A DNA stretch of 64,000 nucleotides from Mikania micrantha (lineage: Eukaryota > Streptophyta > Magnoliopsida > Asterales > Asteraceae), in contig CM018691.1 of the NCBI GenBank assembly GCA_009363875.1, positions 121,273,404 to 121,337,403 of the forward strand. Direction: 5' to 3'. The position numbers and the translations under genes were made by a program. The notes under the pieces are model-generated. The model made no database searches. It was not told the DNA's origin and saw only the letters and a program-made list of their open reading frames with translations. Within the stretch, counting starts at the first letter, position 1; each line of letters begins with the position of its first letter. Below, piece after piece: positions 32,022 through 43,568 of the stretch.

Positions 32022-34500
32022 CAGGGGGAAGGTGTTGTGGCAAAGGGCAGGGCCTGTGGCAGGGGGAAGGGCAGGGAGAAGGAGCTGTAGCAAAGAGGGT
32101 CATCAAAAAAATTAATAACATGTTAATCAAAGCAAGTTAGTCAGCAAGTAAATAAATGTATGAAGTAATGGCATGTTTAATTCATCGGTTATAACTACAT
32201 ATGAAGTAACATGTATATAAACATACCAGCATACATACATGTATATAAACTAATTATTTAACCATCATATACATAAAGTTAGACCAGCAAAAAATGGTTG
32301 TGGTAGGGTGTCCTTGGGAGCAAAAAAAACATGTTAATTTTGTTAAAAATGCCATATTTGTTCAATTTAATATGAGATGTCATCTATATGTATGCATATA
32401 TAAGTATGCTTATCCTAAACTTAACACAAATGGTTGGTAACACCAATCCTTTTAAAAAATGGTTAATACACTAAATTTTAAAAAATTCATAGTTGTTAGA
32501 GTTTTTTAAAAAATAACCAAGGCAGGGGGCTGCTGTGGCAGGGGGAAGGTGCTGTGGCAAAGGGCAGGGCTTGTGGCAGGGAGAAGGAGCTGTAGCAAAG
32601 AGGGTCATCAAAAAAAATTAATAACAACGTGTTAATCAAAGCAAGTTAGTCAGCAAGTAAATAAATGTATGAAGTAATGGCATGTTTAATTCATCGGTTA
32701 TAACCACATATGAAGTAACATGTATAACATACCAGCATACATACATGTATATAAACTAATTATTTAACATACATATATATAACAGAATACATTATCTATA
32801 ACAACATACATATATATACCAGCATAGACATAGATAACTGTATGTATATGTCTATATTATCTATCACAGGGGCCTATGGCATTCAGGTGTGTATAAAAAC
32901 TAATTATAAAGCCAACATACATATATATGTAACTGCATACATACCAGCATTCATAGCAGCAAATTAATTACACAAATGATCAAGTAAGTGTAATTGTCTT
33001 AATGGGTCAAAAAAATTGCTATGTCCTTGTCATACCAGCATATATGTCTTTTTCATCCCTCTTTGTTTAACCCATGAACTGGTTTATATAGAAAGTTAAA
33101 GTAACTTAACAGGTAATTTACATACTTTACATGTAGTTTACTCTTTTGACTAACAATTGAGGTTGTGTATAAACTAACTTGAATTGTAAAGGTCATACTT
33201 GATAAAAAATGGTTAATACACTAAATTTTAAAAATTTCATAGTTATTAGATTTTTTAAAAAAGCATCTAACTAAATCTGATATGTACACACTTTTTAAAA
33301 CCATGGATTATAAGGTAATTACAACTCCTAAAAATCAATATGCTCAAGGTTTAAATATAAAACTTTGAGTTACATTTATGGTTCTATCGTCAAGTGTTCG
33401 AGCTCTGCTAAATTGAGAGCATTTGGAGGCTGTATTTTGATTATGATTTAGTAGATTTGGGTTTGATATTAAGGTAAACAAACAAGCCAGTACCCGTTTT
33501 TTTAGAGATATGTAATGTAACAAAGATCAAGTAATTCATAGGATTTGCAGAATTAACAGTGAACTCAAAACTTTTGTATATGTATGTTGTTATTTTTTAA
33601 CCTTTAGAAGAGTGTTGAAGAGTGATTTCAAAACTTTAATATATATGAATCTTTGGACCAAGTATAAAATTGAGCTTGTTTTTTTTTTGAGTTAATCTTT
33701 GTTTCTTTGGACCGATTACTTGGCCAGCATGGCCTGTTACTATAATGGGAGTGACCTGTTGTTTGGCTTGTGTAGCGTGGCAGGAGGGCTGTGGGTGCTG
33801 CAATTGAACACACCTCCCTTTCATGTAGAACACAAAAAGTAAAAATAAAACCAAAAAACTTCCTTAACTCTTACATCAAAAGAAGTAGCAGCAATCTGAT
33901 TACATAAAAAATGACACAACATACATATATATAACAACATACATATATATACCAGCATTGATATAGATAACTGCATACATATAGATACCAGCATACATAC
34001 CAACATATATGTATCTATACTTACGACATACATACCAGCATAAGCACATATAATGAAGTAATTAAAATAAAATATGACATATAAGTTGGACCAGCATACA
34101 TAAAGCTGGACCAGCAAAAAATGGTTGTTTTAGGGTGTCCTTGGCAGCAAAAAAAAAAAACATGTTAATTTTTGTTAAAAATGTCATATTTGTTCAATTT
34201 AATATGAGATGTCATCTATTTGTATGCATATATAAGTATGTTTACCTTAAACTTAACACAAATGGTTGGTAACACCAATCCTTTTAAAAAATGGTTAATA
34301 CACTAAATTTTAAAAAATTCATAGTTGTTAGAGTTCATACATACAGACATACATACACAGAGAACCTCTCTTTAGTGAGTATGTAGTTTCCAAGCTTCAT
34401 CTTAGAATACACATATGATATATTTTATTTGTTAAGTTCATACATACATACATACACAGACATAACAACATACATTTACATATAGTAGCTATACATAAAC

Positions 34501-35618
34501 TGGTTAATAAAATGTTGCTCTTAGTGTCAAATCTTTTTAGAAAAAAAACTCATGAATCATGACCAAGCTTTTATTAAACTATGAAAGATCTAAAGAGAAC
34601 CTCTCTTAGTGTCAAATCTTTTGATAAAAAACACCCATGAATCATCACCAAGCTGTAAATACTTCATGACAAAGCTGTGAAGTTATTAATAACCCAGATT
34701 CTTACACTTGTACTAAGTTTGTACAAAAAGTGAAAAATACCAAGGAAGGGTTATACGTATTCTGGACATTCTGCACATTAAAATTACCATACTTCTTTCA
34801 TGCTCTAATTTAATATACGTTTGAAATCAAATAAGAACACAAGGAAGGGTTATACCTATTCTGGATTCTCTGATAAATGGTTAAACATAAACTCTCAAAA
34901 TAGTTCAAGGAACCTGTTTTAAATAACATAGAATCAAGAAATTAATATATGTAATATATTACTTTCTCTTAACTTTTACCCAGGGAAAGAACTAAAAAAC
35001 AAGGTAAATCGAAATGTGAGGAGGCATACCAATGACAATTGAAGGTGATGAAGTGTGGTTGCAAATAACTCCAGGCTTTGAACTAAAAATAAAAAATTAG
35101 GTTAAACATTGCATCAATCGAACAATAATATTACGAAGAGGAATACCAATTTCGAAAGCAGATTGGCTGGACCAGAAACGAATTTGAAGATGTGGCTTCA
35201 ATCAAACAAAATCCGCTCTCTTTAAAGGAGAAATCTGGGATTTGAAATTTGAATGTGGAGCCATTTTAGCCGAATTCATGTGTTAATTGTTCAGATGCGA
35301 GGAAATCAAAGAAAGATGCTTACCCTTTGCGACTTCCTTCTTCCGGGCACCTCTGTGGTTGAGAAATCTAATCTCTGCTGACAAAATCCAATTAAGGAAA
35401 TTTCTCATTCTGAAGATGAACTGATCGTTGGTTTGGAGGGGAAGGAAGAAGAAAAGGGAAAAAAGGGTTTAGGGAGGGTGGAAAGATGGAAACCAAACAT
35501 CACATGTATAAGCTGGTATGCTATGTGATGTTGTACAAGATGCTTCATTGATGGTACATTTCTTAATTTTAAGATCATGGGCACTCTCTCTCCAATCTCC
35601 ATTTTAAAGGAGTATAGA
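34501..35618 (-). other. Helitron 5' end region, no gene seen
   Basis: AT-rich sequence with two near-repeats containing AGAGAACCTCTCTTAGTG (about 34367 and 34594). A less AT-rich stretch at 35000-35600 could derive from a captured first exon or promoter, but I see no recognisable protein. It ends at the 5' terminus TCTATACTCC (35618-35609), followed inward by a short inverted TCC/GGA pair. Confidence 0.45.
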
Positions 35619-36534
35619 TATAATAATAAAAATCGATCAATAAAAACGTAAAGTCTCGTCTAATAATATAAAATAGTTTATTTTATGATTAATTGAGAAA
35701 TAAAAGTAAAAATAAACGTTTAAATTTTTAACGTTCGTTTAAACGAATAGGTAAGATGAAAGTTTAAACGATCACTGACTATTATAGGAGAACGCCTAAA
35801 ATTAATAAAATATCATATAATTAAACTTTCTCCGTTTTTAACGAAACTTTAGTCGAAATGTAGAGAAAAATGAGCTGATCCCAGCAGTATTTTTAGAATT
35901 TTATAAAACGACATATTTTAAAAGTTATAAGAGAAAGAACAAAATTCGAGCTAAATTAATTACAATAATATAATAATTATGTGTGTGTGTGTAAAGTGAT
36001 GTGTGCAGTAGAAATATGGTGCACGTGTGTATGTGTAAAATGAACTTATCATCCAAAAAAAAAAAAAATCAAATCAACATACATTTGGCAAACCAACCTT
36101 CTTTGTCGTGTATATATACCTACCCACATATATATGTATATTTAAAAGAAACCGACCCATTTAAGTCGGTCATATATTCCATAAACTTAAAATGAATTTC
36201 ATTAAACCAAGAACTCGACTGCTGATCCATTACAAACAACTCTCTCTCAACTACTAGCTGCTATATGTTTTGGTATGTATTTCGATGTATTAGATTAACT
36301 TCTAAATTACAGCTTCGTATATTATTAACTCATACTGTTAGGGTTAAGATCATATCCTATATATGTAAATATTATATTGAAATTATGGTTCATTTTAGGA
36401 ACAGAAAATTAACGCATCAGGAATCATTCTTGCAAACTAATCCTAAGGATTTAATTTAATATTAACCTATAGGGTTAGAATTAAGCTCCGACCCTGTGTA
36501 TATATTAAAATTTTTTTATAATGATAATCATAGT

Positions 36535-36581
<47 letters not shown>

Positions 36582-36665
36582 GCGTAATAGTAATAACAAT
36601 AGTAATCGAAATCGTAATCGTAGTAGTAATAATAATAATAATATTAATAGTAATAATAAATAAAT
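36535..36665. repeat. (AAT)n microsatellite
   Basis: An interrupted run of AAT/TAA trinucleotides with islands of AATCGTAATCG. It lies inside the solo LTR on the far side of the Helitron. Confidence 0.9.
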
Positions 36666-37682
36666 AAATCTTCCTTGCAGAATAATTATAAGAATAGATT
36701 AAGCAGAAACACTGCCCAAATTTATATCGAGAAGTTTAAGCTGTCACTCAGTCAACCAAAAATTAAGGTGAATACATCTAACTTCTTTTTAAATTTATAA
36801 ATGAAATTTTATGAGCATGGTATGTTTAAACTTTGACGCATAAAGGGATACTATTAGACCAGCATTTAGGCCATTAGTATACGTACGAATTGCAAATTGT
36901 ATCCGCTATGGGTGAAATTCCCATATGTGGCTGGTAACGTGGGCTGGAAGGTTATACGTAAGACGCACTCCGCAGGCAACCTAACCAGTGACGGGCTGTG
37001 GGCTGGAGGCAACAATTGTAAGACGCACTCCGCTGTTGCTCCTAACCAGTGACAGTACAAGCCAGGGTATGCAGTGGTTGTATCGATCAGTGAAATAACC
37101 TGCTAAATGTGTAGTATTGCCACTAATAATTATGGTTAAAGTACCGAATATGCTATGCTTACATATCGAGTCTGTTATTTGTATTCACCAACTTTATGTT
37201 GACGTTTTACTTTCAAAAACTTTTCAGGTAATAATGAATGACCAATCAGAAGCAAGATTAGAGATTTAGGGTCTATGATACCTTAAATAAAAATCTTGTG
37301 GCGAAACCGAGGAGCGATTGGAGTTATACCTCCAAGTCCCATGTAACCAATATATGTAAATATATGTTTGTAAAACTCGGTTTAAAATGAAATAAAATGT
37401 TGTGTTCATATCTATGCATATGAAATTTTATAAAACCCTGAAAAGCTATTTACAGGCGATAAACATGTGGTTTTTCATACCCATGCGTATGAATTATTTG
37501 TAAATTATGAAAAACGGATTTCACATCCATGCATGTGAATTATTTATAAAATTACCAATTTATGAAACAACGCTTCCGCTAAAATATATTAAAATAAATA
37601 ATAAACTCTGACCGAGACTTTATTTATCTATGAAACCAATCGGGTCGCAGCGCCCGGGCCGCCGAGAGCCCGGGGTGTGACA

Positions 37683-38425
37683 CAAACCAACCTAATTATC
37701 TTTGGAGTCATTTTTGAATACGACGTTGTTGATGCTCCGCAGATCTATCTTGGGCAAGGAGGAAAAGTCCTGTGGTCTTCGGAAATACTCCAACTTCCCA
37801 TTAAATCGTTTCACCAAATACAACTGCTTCTCTTTATCTTAACTCCAGCAGACGACTCGTGACCTGTCGTTGTGGTGTGCATAAACATCGCGTGAGCATG
37901 CAATGTATATATACTCTGGATCCTCAACATCTTTGTCTTCAATGGGAGTAATCCAGGTTTGTTGTACTGCTTTAGGAGCAGGCTTCCAATCTCTTTTCTT
38001 GTCGAACCAACTTTCCATCACTTGATTGAAGCCTGTGACCTCGTCTCACAAAGCTGTGACATACTTGTGAGCATACAAGTAGTCTATGTATGGATCGGTT
38101 GACACGTTCCCAAGCAATATGTCTTCGTGTTGATCCTCGTTAGATTCTCCTAATGAGGTTCTAGGAATCTCTTCAAGTTATTGATCAATGATGGCATTAA
38201 AAACCAACTCCACGCTGATATCCTTGAACATATCAGGAAAGCCTTCATTAATCATGTCTTCGGCTGATCCCTCAAAAGTTATGTCATAAGGAAGATCTTC
38301 AAGAAGGTAATCATCATAATCATCGGTTGGCTTGCTTGATGATGCATTTCCTTAATCGTCCCCACCCTTATCCTGATCATCTTCCTTGGCATCCTTCTTC
38401 TCAGAGGCTCCACCCTTATTAGCAC

Positions 38426-38467
<42 letters not shown>

Positions 38468-38827
38468 TCTTATCATCTTCATCATCCCTCTTTTTTTCCT
38501 TAGCTTCATCATCATCATCCTTTTCTTTTTTAGTCTCATCACCATCTTTCTTCTAGTGTTCATCGTGCTTTACACTTTTAAGAGCAGCTATCTCTTTTCT
38601 TAGATCAACATTGTCGTTCAGTAAAATGCAGATGTCAATCTCAAGACTCTCAATCTTTTCCACAACAGCCAAAATGCCTGATCTCAGATACTCAATATGT
38701 AGATCTTTCTTAGTTGAGCCTTGTTCAAGATTAAAGACCCGATCCTGAAGAAGATTGGGATTTGTAGGCACATATTTTGGCTCGTAAGATGATGAAGTTC
38801 CCATGGAAGCCTTTCCTTTAATAGTCT
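37683..38827 (-). pseudogene. Unidentified degenerate protein, central piece
   Basis: The minus-strand readings are protein-like but broken by several stops. From the right: MGTSSSYEPKYVPTNPNLLQ, a coiled-coil-like NLEQGSTKKDLHIEYLRSGI and LNDNVDLRKEIAALKSV; an Asp/Glu/Lys-rich low-complexity stretch encoded by (ATC)n around 38425-38465; then ESWFDKKRDWKPAPKAVQQT and YLVKRFNGKLEYFRRPQDFS. The reading continues into 18700-19159 on the other side of the solo LTR. I do not recognise it. The composition (Pro-rich head, coiled coil, acidic stretch, globular tail) could be a structural protein of a retroelement. Confidence 0.45.
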
Positions 38828-38983
38828 TGGCTAGAGGTGCACAAATCGGGTTTTTTTGGAACTGGTTCCTGTTCCAATCGGTTCCAGTTCCGGTCGACAA
38901 AGTCAATACCTGGTTCCGGTTCCAGTTCCGGGTTTCGATCGGTTCCGGTTCGTGTTTTGGCCGGGTACAGGTGGAACCAGTTC

Positions 38984-41368
38984 TGTCACACCCTTGTCGT
39001 TGCGGAAGCGTACTATGTGACTTTCAAGGTTTCACAGTCATTTTTTACAACAAAAATACTTATGTTTTATAATACACACTATGTTATAACTACATTAGTT
39101 ACAAGCTCAATGTCATAACAGTTTCAACTGAGTTTCACACATATACTATGCTATGTTTCACACTGTTAAGTCTAACTATCATAGACTCTACTATATGTCT
39201 CCAAGGACTGAGCTCCCAGCTCCACCCCTGTATCATTATGCATCTGAGAAAATATGATTTTAAACAATCAGCGATATGCTGGTGAGTTCACAAGTTTATT
39301 TGTCAAAAATGTATGTAATGTATCCCAAACAAATCAAATGTTTGCATCAAAAAGAGTTAAATAATATTCATGTCCCAAACTGGGTGTAAAACATTGGTAT
39401 CCAGTGCGAACATTGTTCCTTCCAACAATGTCGTGTATTAGTTCCCGACCAACTGTCCAATTATAACTCATGGGCTCCCGTAACTGAGCTGACGAGTTCA
39501 GTGTTTGCCCATTCCCAATGGCCTTGTCGCAAGACATTGTGTGTTCTAGCCTTATTGAGCGCCCGCTCGACATCTGGTCGTGGTTTTAGCTACGAACCAC
39601 GGGCGTGGATTGTCAATCACAAATAGAATCTATTCTCAATAATCACGCCCCCCACGGTTAATGGTTACAGAATAGGGGACTTAGCGACTAATGTGTAACC
39701 CGTGAAATAATGACAAGTTTGGTCATGTGTTTCTCTCCACTGTCATGTGTTTCAACCAATTGTTTTACAACACTTTTGTTTTCATGTTTCAGAAAATGTT
39801 TCAAAAGTGTTTCAGCGTTTCACATGAAGCAAATCAGGTTTCAGGTTTCACAAAATGTATCGAAAGCATTTCAGAGTTCCACCTGATCTAATCAAGATTC
39901 ATGTTTCACAAAATGTATCGAAAGTGTTTCAGAGTTCCACCTAATATAATCAGGTTTCATGTTTCACAAAATGTATCAAAAGTGTTTCAGAGTTCCACCT
40001 GATCTAATCAGGTTTCATGTTTCACAAAATGTATCGAAAGCGTTTCAAGGTTCCACCTGATCAAATCATGTTTCATGTTTCACAAATGTATCAAAATCGT
40101 TTCAAAGCTTCACAATAATCAAGATGTTTCGAATGAGTTTTTATGTTTTCTCATTCCCCGAGTTCAAAAACCAAAATACAGAAAAATGGATTCGTGAACT
40201 CACCTGAGTTTATTCAAATCAATAACAATGCACAACGTTCGTATCACTGGTTCTTGAACTCTAAACCTGTATGTTATTAGAGTTCTATGAGTTACTTAAG
40301 CTTAATCTGACTCTCATAATTTTCCTTGACGTTCAATGTCAAGGACATTACAACTCAAGTCATCAATCTTATCTCAAATGTTCAATCAGTTTCCTTAGTT
40401 TAACATCTCACAACGTGTGATAACTGAGAACCTATAACGATTTAGGTTCTTATTAAGAAACTTAGGACTTGTTGGTTTAATCAGGACATTTCCAGATTAA
40501 CCAAATTAATATTGTTGTTGATTATATCACCAAAACAGTTTCTCAATGGATTCCAGGTTTAGAAATTGTTAATCCTTGTCATTGATCATTCCAAAAAATG
40601 ATCAGGACAATCACAACCATTGTTATAATCAAACGGTTAAAACCATTATGATCTATGATATGGTTTCATGATAATAGGACATTATAACGGATCAAAACAA
40701 AGATTTCACCGTTAACCTGTCGAGTTCTTCGTTTCTAACTATTCCTAGCCATCATCTAAGCAATAATCAACAACAATAACCATGATATCACGTTTAAAAA
40801 TCTAGATCTAAACCATTCATTATCAAAATAGTAAGATAAAACGAATCGTTACCCGATCGGACGGATTTCTCGGATAAAAATGATGATCAGGACTTGTAGA
40901 AACGTTCCCTAGCTCGATCCGGAAGTTTGAATGGCTTCAAATATGAGTTTAGATGGTAGAAATAGCTCTGTTTTCGTCTGGAAATCGCATATTTTAGTCT
41001 AGAAATGTCATCTGATCGAGCAGATCATATTTTTATACCAGATAGGTCCTTCGCGTACCGCCAAGGGTGGAAAGAGGGTCATTGGCGTACCTCTACCGCC
41101 TTAGTCAGATTTCAATTTTGTTTTCGCGATTCCGGGAGCATACGAACTCCGTTTTACGCGCCGTTTTCGCCCACGTTCACGATTTTTCGAGTTCTTTCCA
41201 ACCATTATAATTTCAACACCTGAAAAGTTCAAAATATCTGATCTCTTTTTTAACGTTATATTCGACGCAGTGTATCTTGAAATCGGAGCCTTGTTTCGTG
41301 ATTTCGCTTACACTCATTCTCTTTATTTTCAAGTTATGATTCTAACCTGGAAATTGCGAATTGTCACA
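38984..41368 (-). mobile_element. Solo LTR (2385 bp) nested in the hAT MITE
   Basis: It runs from TGTCACACCCTTG to GAATTGTCACA with the 5-bp duplication AGTTC on both sides (38979-38983 and 41369-41373). It is minus oriented, as judged from the U5-type TGTCACACCC end. A TATA-like box lies near 41035. GCGTACC-type GC-rich words lie at 41045-41100, just upstream of it. The predicted leader intron runs from 40203 to 39244 (CAG|GTGAGT to TTTTCTCAG). There is no coding content. Confidence 0.9.
39785..40130. repeat. About 62-bp tandem repeat in the solo LTR
   Basis: Roughly five units, each with TTTCACAAAATGTATCGAAA, then a GTTTCAGAGTTCCACCTGAT-like block and ATCAGGTTTCATG. The units lie inside the predicted leader intron and explain why that intron is longer than in the other LTRs. 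Confidence 0.85.
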
Positions 41369-41525
41369 AGTTCCGGTTTTCCCGGTATCGGTTTTAATTT
41401 GTCTAAAAAACCGGACCCGTTTGTACCCATCGGTTCAGGTATGACCAGTTCAGGTATGACCAGTTCCGGTTCGGGTTGCCGGTTCCGGTTCCGAGTCCGT
41501 TTTTTTGCCCACCTCTAGTCTTGGC

Positions 41526-41656
41526 TTTGGGTGGTGAAAGAGGTTGTGAATAGTGAATGGCTATGGGTGATTAAGGAGGTGAGTTTGGTTTTTGTGGGGG
41601 TGGTGATGGTGGTGTTTGGAGTGGTTTGTTGTGAGGAAAGGATGGTTTCAGGTAGT
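41526..41656 (-). pseudogene. Unidentified degenerate protein, Pro-rich N-terminal piece
   Basis: The minus-strand reading is proline-rich (PHNKPLQTPPSPPPQKPNSP), then one stop, then IAIHYSQPLSPPKAKT. It joins in frame, across the hAT MITE and its 8-bp duplication, to IKGKASMGTSSSYEP at about 38823. This shows that the MITE inserted into a pre-existing coding sequence. Confidence 0.4.
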
Positions 41657-42750
41657 CACACCCCCTGCGCCGCGTGCGGAATCTATGGCGCGGTGATGAT
41701 CAATGGTTGAATCATACACAAGAATTGAAAGAAGAACAACCACAATGCATTACTAAGTTTCATAATGTTAAACATTTGTTTAGTTACAAGCTTTCTGATT
41801 ATCTACCAAAAGGATGACAACTAACTGACCCAAAAATAATGTTTACAAAATAAGAACAAACAAGATAATTAAACAATCAGGATTAGATGAGTTTCTATTC
41901 CATCTTAGCTTGTTTCTTGATCTTGTTTTATCTTAATATGGTCTCCTTAGTTGTCTTTAAAATGCTCTAAACCTGATTACCTGAAACACGTGGAAAATAA
42001 CTGTCAACTACAAGTAGTTGGTGATAACAAAAGGTTTAACAGTTGAAAATATGAATCTGCAGTTGTAAACAGTATGAATAAAACATTGAATAAGCATGTC
42101 ATGGATAATTGTAACACAAACTATCATCAAGTAAGAATGACATGTGCAGACAGTCAATGACTATCTACTAAATAAATACCGACATCTGATCAAGTCCCAA
42201 ATTACATTTGGAGTTAGGTCAGTAGTCAACTCTACGCATTCAACACGAGCTGTACTAATGAGTTTACTCAAAAGACAACTCCGTGTTGACGTAACCCGGC
42301 CAATATGACCTATGATGGTAAACTTAATTAGCATATTACCGTAACACATCCAATATGCAGTTAGTTTTTAAAACATATTTAAATGTTAACCACAGCCTTG
42401 GCGTAACCAAACGTGTCGCGCTTTCCCTTGTCGTGATCACCCAGTACTAGCGTTAATAGATTAAGATTAAGAATGAATGAATGAATGAATGTGTCTCGAT
42501 GTGTATAAGCTTGTTCACAATGATGAACACCATGACTATTAGTTCTTAAGATTGAATGATTGATCAACATGATGGATTACATTGATTGAAAACCCTTGAT
42601 TGAATACCTTGATTTTAAACCTTTGATTTGAATACTTGATGGAAAACCCTTGTTGATTTGAATACACTAACTCACCAAACGTCATTTATCTTTAAAAACT
42701 TGAAACAATGTTAGTGTTAATAAAAATGTATATATATGTATAATTTAGTT
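41657..42750 (-). repeat. LTR fragment of the same superfamily
   Basis: It begins TAGTCACACCCCCTGCGCC, close to the TGTCACACCCC ends of the other LTRs. It contains the same acceptor block (GTTGACAGT, then TTTCAG|GTAATC at 41981) and a donor-like TTTG|GTGAGTTAG at 42675. No clean right end or target duplication was found, so this is a partial or old copy. Confidence 0.55.
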
Positions 42751-42754
42751 ATGC

Positions 42755-42863
42755 TTAAACGAACCAAAACAAGCGAGTCAAATGAACGAGCAAATGAGAG
42801 ACTATCTGAGCGAGCGACGGGCGAGCTTATCTTAGCCAGTGCTATGCTAGCTCGTTCGTTTAA
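42755..42863. repeat. Small inverted-repeat element near the DRM promoter
   Basis: TTAAACGAAC at 42755 is mirrored by GTTCGTTTAA at 42863, with GAGCGAG-type words between. It could be a tiny MITE or a foldback. I found no target duplication. Confidence 0.4.
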
Positions 42864-43568
42864 AACTGAGCGAAATTGAAACGGACATTTTTAGAGCATT
42901 TTCCGAGAGGCGTTAGTATTTTGGACAGCCTAATCACCCCCTTCGGCCTTCACGCCACTTCCCCCTCCCCAACGGTTCCCCTCCTTCCCCCCATCACAAA
43001 GCCTCACGCAGCCTTCCCTGACCACCCTCACGCCGTTGCCCACCTCACCCTGGGTTACAACACGCTCGTTCCGTTTTCTAACGTTCTGCATGAGCTTTTT
43101 ACTTCTGGATTAAGCTATAAATCAACACTATAATAAGAAGAAATTCCTCAAATACTGATGTTACACGTTCGATTACTTTTTCTCTTGATTGCTAGTTTCA
43201 AAGTTGCTGCGATTTTAGACGATTCCGGTATGCTTTGTTGAAATTAGTTTAAATTTGGTGTTAAATTTGCTAAATACATGAAATCGTATGTAAATGTGGT
43301 TTATTAATAATGTTATTTTGTTGATCATGTGCTGTGTTTGATGGTTGAGGTTGATTAGGGTTTCTCTGTTATCGATTTCTGTCCATGTGATTCAATAGTT
43401 GATAGTGCTTGTTTTTTTCTGGGCATTCTTTTCGATAAGATATTGATTTTTTTTTCTTTGTTGTTCTTGTAATTTTTTTACATGTTTGTTTGATTTTGAT
43501 GGTGAGCCTTCTTTTCTATGCTGGACAGATTGAAACCTTCTTTCTGGAGGGCTAAAGGTTACAGAGAA
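42864..43568 (+). promoter_or_regulatory. Upstream region and 5' UTR of the DRM gene
   Basis: A C-rich stretch lies at 42940-43060. AATCAACACTATAATAAGAAG near 43118 is a weak TATA-like context, then a T-rich leader. A non-coding first exon and intron are likely: acceptor-like sites precede the short exon that ends in the ATG at 43569. I did not resolve the transcription start. Confidence 0.35.

Larger units (their letters stand above)
28530..34500. repeat. CATA-microsatellite and segmental repeat region of the Helitron
   Basis: There is no credible gene. Long runs of (ACAT)n/(CATA)n words recur throughout. A roughly 300-bp block, with GGACCAGCATACATAAAGC, GGTTGTGGTAGGGTGTCC and later CACCAATCCTTTTAAAAAAT, occurs four times, at about 30830, 31630, 32250 and 34040. 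A second block of about 270 bp, with GGACCGATTACTTGGCCAGC and later ATGTAGAACACAAAA, occurs at about 31277 and 33660. GC-rich words of the GGGCAGGGGGAAGG type follow three of the large blocks. The pattern indicates repeated local duplication between the captured genes and the 5' end of the Helitron. Confidence 0.8.
19247..35618 (-). mobile_element. Helitron, 16.4 kb, apparently complete
   Basis: On the minus strand the element starts TCTATACTCCTTT (35618), preceded by A. It ends in a short GC-rich hairpin region, then CTAG (19250-19247) followed by T. TC start, CTRR end, a 3'-proximal hairpin and A/T target insertion are the Helitron hallmarks. It carries a full Rep/helicase gene, an F-box gene, an RPA-like gene and an ARID-like gene, all on the same strand, followed towards its 5' end by about 7 kb of microsatellite-rich sequence. 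It lies in an AT-rich part of a solo LTR. An element with intact termini and an intact Rep/helicase is a candidate autonomous or recently active copy. Confidence 0.85.
19160..37682 (+). mobile_element. Solo LTR interrupted by the Helitron
   Basis: The LTR starts TGTAACATCCCG at 19160 and ends CGGGGTGTGACA at 37682. The flanks are CAAAT (19155-19159) and CAAAC (37683-37687), a duplication with one mismatch. The host protein reading resumes across it. Without the Helitron (19247-35618) it is about 2.15 kb. It contains an (AAT)n tract at 36535-36665, a twice-repeated block with GTAAGACGCACTCCGC at about 36957 and 37018, and a splice-acceptor-like TTTTCAG|G at 37227 like those in the other LTRs here. 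Confidence 0.72.
38832..41517. mobile_element. hAT-type MITE (about 296 bp) carrying a nested solo LTR
   Basis: The termini are TAGAGGTGCACAAA and TTTGCCCACCTCTA, near-perfect inverted repeats. The flanks are the perfect 8-bp duplication GTCTTGGC (38824-38831 and 41518-41525), the hAT signature. The body is rich in GGTTCCGG words. A related element lies at 51294-51523. The interior is interrupted by the LTR 38984-41368. Confidence 0.9.

Noticed and set aside
31883..32140. Frame encoding RAEAA repeats
   Set aside because: It is driven by a 15-bp minisatellite, and the flanks are non-coding repeats.
30640..34120. Several 60-100 codon Cys/Tyr/Met-rich frames
   Set aside because: They arise from CATA microsatellites and the duplicated blocks. 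The same frame recurs in each copy with no conserved domain.
28530..34500. Repeats considered as a CRISPR-like array
   Set aside because: Units are of unequal length, with no constant repeat/spacer pattern, in a plant Helitron full of microsatellites.
42876..43133. 85-codon frame upstream of DRM
   Set aside because: Low-complexity Pro/His composition, no homology recognised, and it overlaps the likely promoter.
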